A stretch of DNA of 41,284 nucleotides from a virus: the IMG/VR virus record IMGVR_UViG_3300032177_000028, positions 1 through 41,284 of that record; one strand, 5' to 3'. Positions within the stretch are counted from its first letter, which is position 1, and each line of letters starts with the position of its first letter. Shown here piece by piece: positions 38,967 through 41,284 of the stretch. The position numbers and the translations under genes were made by a program. The notes below the pieces were generated by a model that was given only the letters and a program-made list of their open reading frames with translations, searched no databases and had not been told where the DNA came from.

Positions 38967-39169
38967 ATCGCTTCCAGTTCCTTGACGGCTTCATCGCAGT
39001 CGCGGCAGAGCAGGTCGTCCGTGAGGTGGGCCAACTCGAGGCGTTTCCCGCAGGCGCGGCATTTCGCTGTTTCCGGCTCGGGCCAGTTGCGCCTCCGCAG
39101 GGCCGGGTGAACGTCTTCCCGGCACGACTCGCGGAAGTCCTCGTCCATCGTCAATCGCGGGTTGCTCAT
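38957..39169 (-). CDS. Small zinc-ribbon protein
   Basis: The 70-residue protein (MSNPRLTMDEDFRESCREDV...) has CRACGKRLELAHL and LLCRDCDEAV, two CxxC pairs that form a zinc ribbon. The ATG at 39169 has AGGAGG 7 nt upstream; a GTG at 39175 overlaps the previous stop and is the alternative. Role unknown, likely DNA-binding. Confidence 0.7.
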   Translation of the reverse strand: MSNPRLTMDEDFRESCREDVHPALRRRNWPEPETAKCRACGKRLELAHLTDDLLCRDCDEAVKELEAICQ

Positions 39170-39171
39170 GG

Positions 39172-39546
39172 TCACTCCTCCTTCTTCGTCAGTTCGGCGA
39201 TATCGCAGAGGATCGCCTGGATCTTCTTCCCGTTCTTGCCGTCGACTCGCGGCAGGGCCATGAGTCCAGCGGCGTTGATGAAGTAATCGACGAGGCGCGT
39301 TTCCTTCGGGTCTTTCGAGGCGATGAACCGGACGATCCGGCGGGCGTCGTCAACGTGGAGCCGAAGTTCGCCCTCGCAATAGGCGTAGCAGGTATCGGGT
39401 TTTCTGTTCAGGAACTCGGCGAGTTCGACGATGTTGAACTTCTTCTCATAGATGAACAGGGTATAGAGGAGCCGTTGAAACTCGCTCTGCCGATAATCCA
39501 AGGAATCGTGTTCGTGTGGATTGACTCGGCGGTAGTTTGAATCCAT
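39172..39546 (-). CDS. CII-like phage regulatory protein (CP76 type)
   Basis: The 124-residue protein has the helical layout of phage CP76/CII-like proteins: FQRLLYTLFIYEKKFNIVEL, AEFLNRKPDTCYAYCEGELR and FIASKDPKETRLVDYFINAA. Such proteins influence the lysis-lysogeny decision or early transcription. The ATG at 39546 directly follows the stop of the small HTH gene. No strong ribosome site, so re-initiation is likely. Confidence 0.72.
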   Translation of the reverse strand: MDSNYRRVNPHEHDSLDYRQSEFQRLLYTLFIYEKKFNIVELAEFLNRKPDTCYAYCEGELRLHVDDARRIVRFIASKDPKETRLVDYFINAAGLMALPRVDGKNGKKIQAILCDIAELTKKEE

Positions 39547-39547
39547 A

Positions 39548-39748
39548 TTATCCACGCGGGGCTTGATCGGATTGAAGATGACCGAAGGAACGGGCAGCCT
39601 TAAAAGCATCGAGGTCAACGCGGCGGATTCGCGGGCCTGCCGGAATCCGATAATGCGGGAGGAGCCGCTTCGCCAAGTAGTTCGCTACTGTCCGGGGCGA
39701 GATGTTCAACTCGGCCGCGACTTCTTTTTTCGTGAGGTCGGGGGTCAT
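39548..39748 (-). CDS. Small HTH protein (excisionase-like)
   Basis: The 66-residue protein is essentially a helix-turn-helix: LTKKEVAAELNISPRTVANY, then LLPHYRIPAGPRIRRVDLDA. This is the HTH_17/excisionase form that binds DNA near att sites. It lies in the early operon beside the Cro-like gene, so an excision or regulatory role fits. The start overlaps the Cro-like stop as ATGA. Confidence 0.75.
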   Translation of the reverse strand: MTPDLTKKEVAAELNISPRTVANYLAKRLLPHYRIPAGPRIRRVDLDAFKAARSFGHLQSDQAPRG

Positions 39749-39939
39749 ATCTCACCGAGGAAGCGGCGCATTTCGTTCTGCGTTCTCCAGCCGGGCCGCT
39801 TCGTTTTTCCGTTGACGAGTTGCGAAGCCCATCCCTTCGTGCGCCCGATCGCCGCGCCCATTTCTTCGAGCGTAAAGCCGCGACGCGCACACTCGGAGGT
39901 GAATCGCTCAATAAGTTGCTTGTCCTGAATCTTGCTCAT
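39745..39939 (-). CDS. Cro-like repressor (XRE HTH), leftward
   Basis: The 64-residue protein (MSKIQDKQLIERFTSECARR) has GFTLEEMGAAIGRTKGWASQ, a compact XRE HTH, and a basic end. It is the first gene of the leftward operon and faces the CI-like gene, as cro faces cI. No ribosome site precedes the ATG, and a promoter sits so close that the mRNA may start almost at the ATG (leaderless). An in-frame upstream ATG at 40068 lies in the operator region and is unlikely. Confidence 0.78.
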   Translation of the reverse strand: MSKIQDKQLIERFTSECARRGFTLEEMGAAIGRTKGWASQLVNGKTKRPGWRTQNEMRRFLGEI

Positions 39940-39941
39940 GC

Positions 39942-39994
39942 TGTATATAAAGTAAGTCTTAATGTATAAAAAGTCAAGCAAAATGTATAAGATG
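39942..39994. promoter_or_regulatory. Operator array: three TGTATA repeats spaced 21 bp
   Basis: TGTATATAAAGTAAG at 39942, TGTATAAAAAGTCAAG at 39963 and TGTATAAGATG at 39984 begin exactly 21 bp apart, two helical turns, so a bound protein would line up on one face. They overlap the leftward -10 and -35 elements. They are the natural binding sites of the Cro-like or CI-like protein. The region is AT-rich in a GC-rich genome. Confidence 0.75.
39949..39977 (-). promoter_or_regulatory. Candidate leftward early promoter
   Basis: On the minus strand TTGACT, a 17-base spacer and TACTTT. The -35 is good, the -10 poor. Transcription would begin within 2-3 bases of the Cro-like ATG, consistent with the missing ribosome site. 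The promoter overlaps the operator repeats. Confidence 0.5.
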
Positions 39995-40016
39995 CTGATA
40001 TGGCGATTGGTTACGG

Positions 40017-40045
40017 TTGCGTTTTTGCCCGGTTTGTCATAGAAT
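40017..40045 (+). promoter_or_regulatory. Candidate rightward promoter for the repressor operon
   Basis: TTGCGT, a 17-base spacer and TAGAAT (5 of 6 consensus bases), 22 bp before the repressor ATG. AAGGAGG follows as the ribosome site. The -10 lies inside a 10-bp inverted repeat. Confidence 0.6.
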
Positions 40046-40056
40046 TCGGGCAAAAA
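40022..40056. promoter_or_regulatory. Inverted repeat over the rightward promoter
   Basis: TTTTTGCCCG and CGGGCAAAAA form a perfect 10-bp inverted repeat with a 15-base centre that contains the -10 box. A dimeric repressor bound here would block the promoter, suggesting autoregulation. In RNA it could also fold as a hairpin just upstream of the ribosome site. Confidence 0.7.
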
Positions 40057-40066
40057 GGAGGCGAAC

Positions 40067-40399
40067 ATGACCGGCCAGGCCGTGAGTATTGAGGCGGGAA
40101 AACTAAAAGAATTCTACGGCGTCATCGCCGATAACATCGTTCGGTTGCGGGGTAAAATGAGCCAGGAGGAACTTGCCAAAAAAGCCAAGGTAGCGCGAGG
40201 CACGGTTGGCAACGCCGAAAAAGGGAAGGGCTGTAGCTTGCCGGCATTATTTAAGATCGCCGAAGCCCTCGACGCGAAGCCGGGCGACCTGTGCCTGCCC
40301 AAAGAAAAGAGGGACGAGCTTTCCATGATGGCCGCGCTTTTCGTAGAGCGAATCATGGAGTATCTGCCGCAACGGCTGAAGGATGAAATCAAGAAATAA
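40067..40399 (+). CDS. CI-like repressor (XRE HTH)
   Basis: The 110-residue protein has an XRE helix-turn-helix at about residues 17-75 (VIADNIVRLRGKMSQEELAK, VARGTVGNAEKGKG, FKIAEALDAKPGDL) and a C-terminal helix pair (about 80-110) that could dimerise. It has no peptidase S24 domain, so induction would not depend on RecA-type self-cleavage. It opens the rightward operon and faces the Cro-like gene. AAGGAGG lies 5 nt before the ATG. Confidence 0.85.
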   Translation: MTGQAVSIEAGKLKEFYGVIADNIVRLRGKMSQEELAKKAKVARGTVGNAEKGKGCSLPALFKIAEALDAKPGDLCLPKEKRDELSMMAALFVERIMEYLPQRLKDEIKK

Positions 40400-40415
40400 T
40401 CTCAAGGGGGTGCGC

Positions 40416-40625
40416 ATGTTCGTCTATTTAAGCATCATGGTAGGTGCGTACATTTTTACGAGGATGTTCGCGGCGGGGATCAGGAACTATCCTAACGACG
40501 ACAAGTTCACGAGCAACGTCATTAAGATCCTGTCGCTCATCACGGCCCTTGTCGCCGCCGCATGTGTCGTCCTGATCTTCTATCAAAGCGCGACGACGAC
40601 CCTGCCCGACTTCTTTAAACAATAA
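40416..40625 (+). CDS. Small two-helix membrane protein
   Basis: The 69-residue protein MFVYLSIMVGAYIFTRMFAA... has two hydrophobic helices (about 2-22 and 36-56) with a polar loop (NYPNDDKFTSN). The ATG at 40416 follows AAGGGGG by 5-6 nt and is preferred over 40383. It lies in the repressor-integrase operon, so a lysogeny function such as superinfection exclusion is possible, but nothing proves it. Its stop overlaps the next start as TAATG. Confidence 0.7.
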   Translation: MFVYLSIMVGAYIFTRMFAAGIRNYPNDDKFTSNVIKILSLITALVAAACVVLIFYQSATTTLPDFFKQ

Positions 40626-40801
40626 TGGGCCTCAAAGCAATCATCAAGATCGACGGGTCGAAGCTCGACCAGGACGGCAACCCCGAAATCGACTGGTATA
40701 TGTGGACCGAGAACCACGACCCTCCGCCGACGATCGCGCCGCCCGAGCCGGACGAGCCGAAGGACACGGAGCCGCCGAAGCCTGGGCCGAAGCCGTCGTG
40801 A
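40625..40801 (+). CDS. Hypothetical 58-residue Pro-rich protein
   Basis: MGLKAIIKIDGSKLDQDGNP..., with EIDWYMWTENHDPPPTIAPP and a Pro/Glu/Lys tail ending KPGPKPS. It is joined on both sides by one-base stop/start overlaps (TAATG before, TGATG after, at the integrase start). These couplings support it despite its length. Function unknown. Confidence 0.68.
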   Translation: MGLKAIIKIDGSKLDQDGNPEIDWYMWTENHDPPPTIAPPEPDEPKDTEPPKPGPKPS

Positions 40802-41271
40802 TGGGCGCGTATTTGCGCGGCCCCTGGTGGTGGTACAAGCGCATGTTGGGGGGCCGCGTCTATTACCGCGCCCTCAAGGTCCGCAAGGGCCAGGAATCGC
40901 TTCTCTCGGCGCGCATGGCCCAGGAAGACGCCGCCATTCTCGCCGCCCACTACGGCCTTCCCTGCCCGGACACGTGCCGCAACGTCACCCTCTCCGAGTT
41001 CATCCCCGTCTATCGGAAGCGGAAGGCGGGGAAGGCGAGCCTTGACCGGGACATTCAGCGGTACAATCTGGCCCTCCCCATTATCGGCGACAAGCGGCTC
41101 GCGGACTTTACGATGGACGACTTTCAGGGGCTTGAAAAAAAACTCCTCGAAGATCACGAATCGGCCACGGTCAACCGCTACATCCAGGCGTTTCATCACC
41201 TGTTCGAAATCGCCATCCGCGAGAAAGTCCTGACCACGAATCCGCTCGACAACTACGAGTATTTCGTCTAG
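40801..41271 (+). CDS. int: Tyrosine recombinase/integrase, N-terminal part, ending at an amber codon in this copy
   Basis: MGAYLRGPWWWYKRMLGGRV... is the N-terminal arm-binding region (about 1-60) and the SAM-like core-binding domain (about 60-150, TLSEFIPVYRKRKAGKASLD). The frame continues seamlessly into base 1 of the window when the terminal repeats are merged. In this right-end copy codon 157 is TAG instead of GAG, which would leave 156 residues without a catalytic domain. The start at 40801 is coupled to the previous stop (TGATG); a longer frame from 40702 is unlikely. Confidence 0.9.
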   Translation: MGAYLRGPWWWYKRMLGGRVYYRALKVRKGQESLLSARMAQEDAAILAAHYGLPCPDTCRNVTLSEFIPVYRKRKAGKASLDRDIQRYNLALPIIGDKRLADFTMDDFQGLEKKLLEDHESATVNRYIQAFHHLFEIAIREKVLTTNPLDNYEYFV

Positions 41272-41284
41272 GACCGGTCCGGGC
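41143..41284. repeat. Terminal direct repeat, right copy
   Basis: Matches bases 1-142 with one mismatch (T at 41269 for G at 127). Merging the copies gives a circle of about 41,142 bp. Confidence 0.95.

Noticed and set aside
1-41284. Amber (TAG) recoding in this phage
   Set aside because: TAG ends the collagen-like, tail-tip, tailspike and gp10-like genes at the expected places, so it works as a stop.

Overview
This window looks like the complete genome of a temperate, siphovirus-like tailed phage (Caudoviricetes) of about 41.1 kb, cut open inside its integrase gene. The last 142 bases repeat the first 142 with one mismatch, so the sequence can be closed into a circle. The DNA is GC-rich with GC-rich third codon positions. 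The host is not identifiable from sequence alone. A spanin-like lysis protein hints at a diderm bacterium, and an attP-like 3' tRNA end hints at integration into a tRNA gene, most likely tRNA-Ser. All genes except the short rightward immunity/integration operon are on the minus strand.

Layout. (1) 39.9-41.28 kb continuing into 1-747, plus strand: a CI-like repressor, a small membrane protein, a 58-residue protein and a tyrosine recombinase that spans the circular junction. The attP candidate lies 16 bp past its stop codon. (2) 39,940-40,066: a divergent control region with three 21-bp-spaced TGTATA repeats, a 10-bp perfect inverted repeat over a plus-strand promoter, and a probably leaderless Cro-like gene facing left. 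(3) 39.9 down to about 27.3 kb, minus strand: the early region. It holds small HTH and zinc-finger proteins, a CII-like protein, a RecA-like (Sak4-type) ATPase, an SSB-like protein, a DUF559 nuclease, a DUF1376 replication-type protein carrying an HNH domain, an adenine methylase, a deoxyribosyltransferase-like protein, a Holliday-resolvase-like nuclease and a metallophosphoesterase. Many reading frames of 24-60 codons are linked by ATGA or TAATG overlaps. (4) 27.3-25.3 kb: lysis genes (M15 peptidase, small membrane proteins, spanin-like protein). (5) 25.3-15.9 kb: packaging and head (terS, terL, a portal-MuF fusion, prohead protease, HK97 capsid, connector, gp10-like protein, tail terminator). 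(6) 15.9-1.1 kb: tail. Two large beta-helix/adhesin genes lie between the connector genes and the tail tube gene. The tube, a -1 frameshift chaperone pair, tape measure, tail-tip proteins, collagen-like fibre and a small membrane protein follow.

The phage is rich in mobile HNH endonucleases: four free-standing genes (14.9, 20.8, 30.2 and 33.9 kb) plus one domain inside the DUF1376 protein. Several are AT-rich compared with their neighbours. At least one, possibly two, sit between imperfect copies of a gene-gene junction, so that the stop/start overlap is preserved on both sides.

No single gene block is an obviously new system. The most unusual signals are the duplicated junctions around HNH genes, a tRNA-shaped sequence inside a coding region, a palindromic repeat and a hexanucleotide tract within the DUF1376-HNH gene, an amber allele in the integrase at the terminal repeat, and the operator arrangement.
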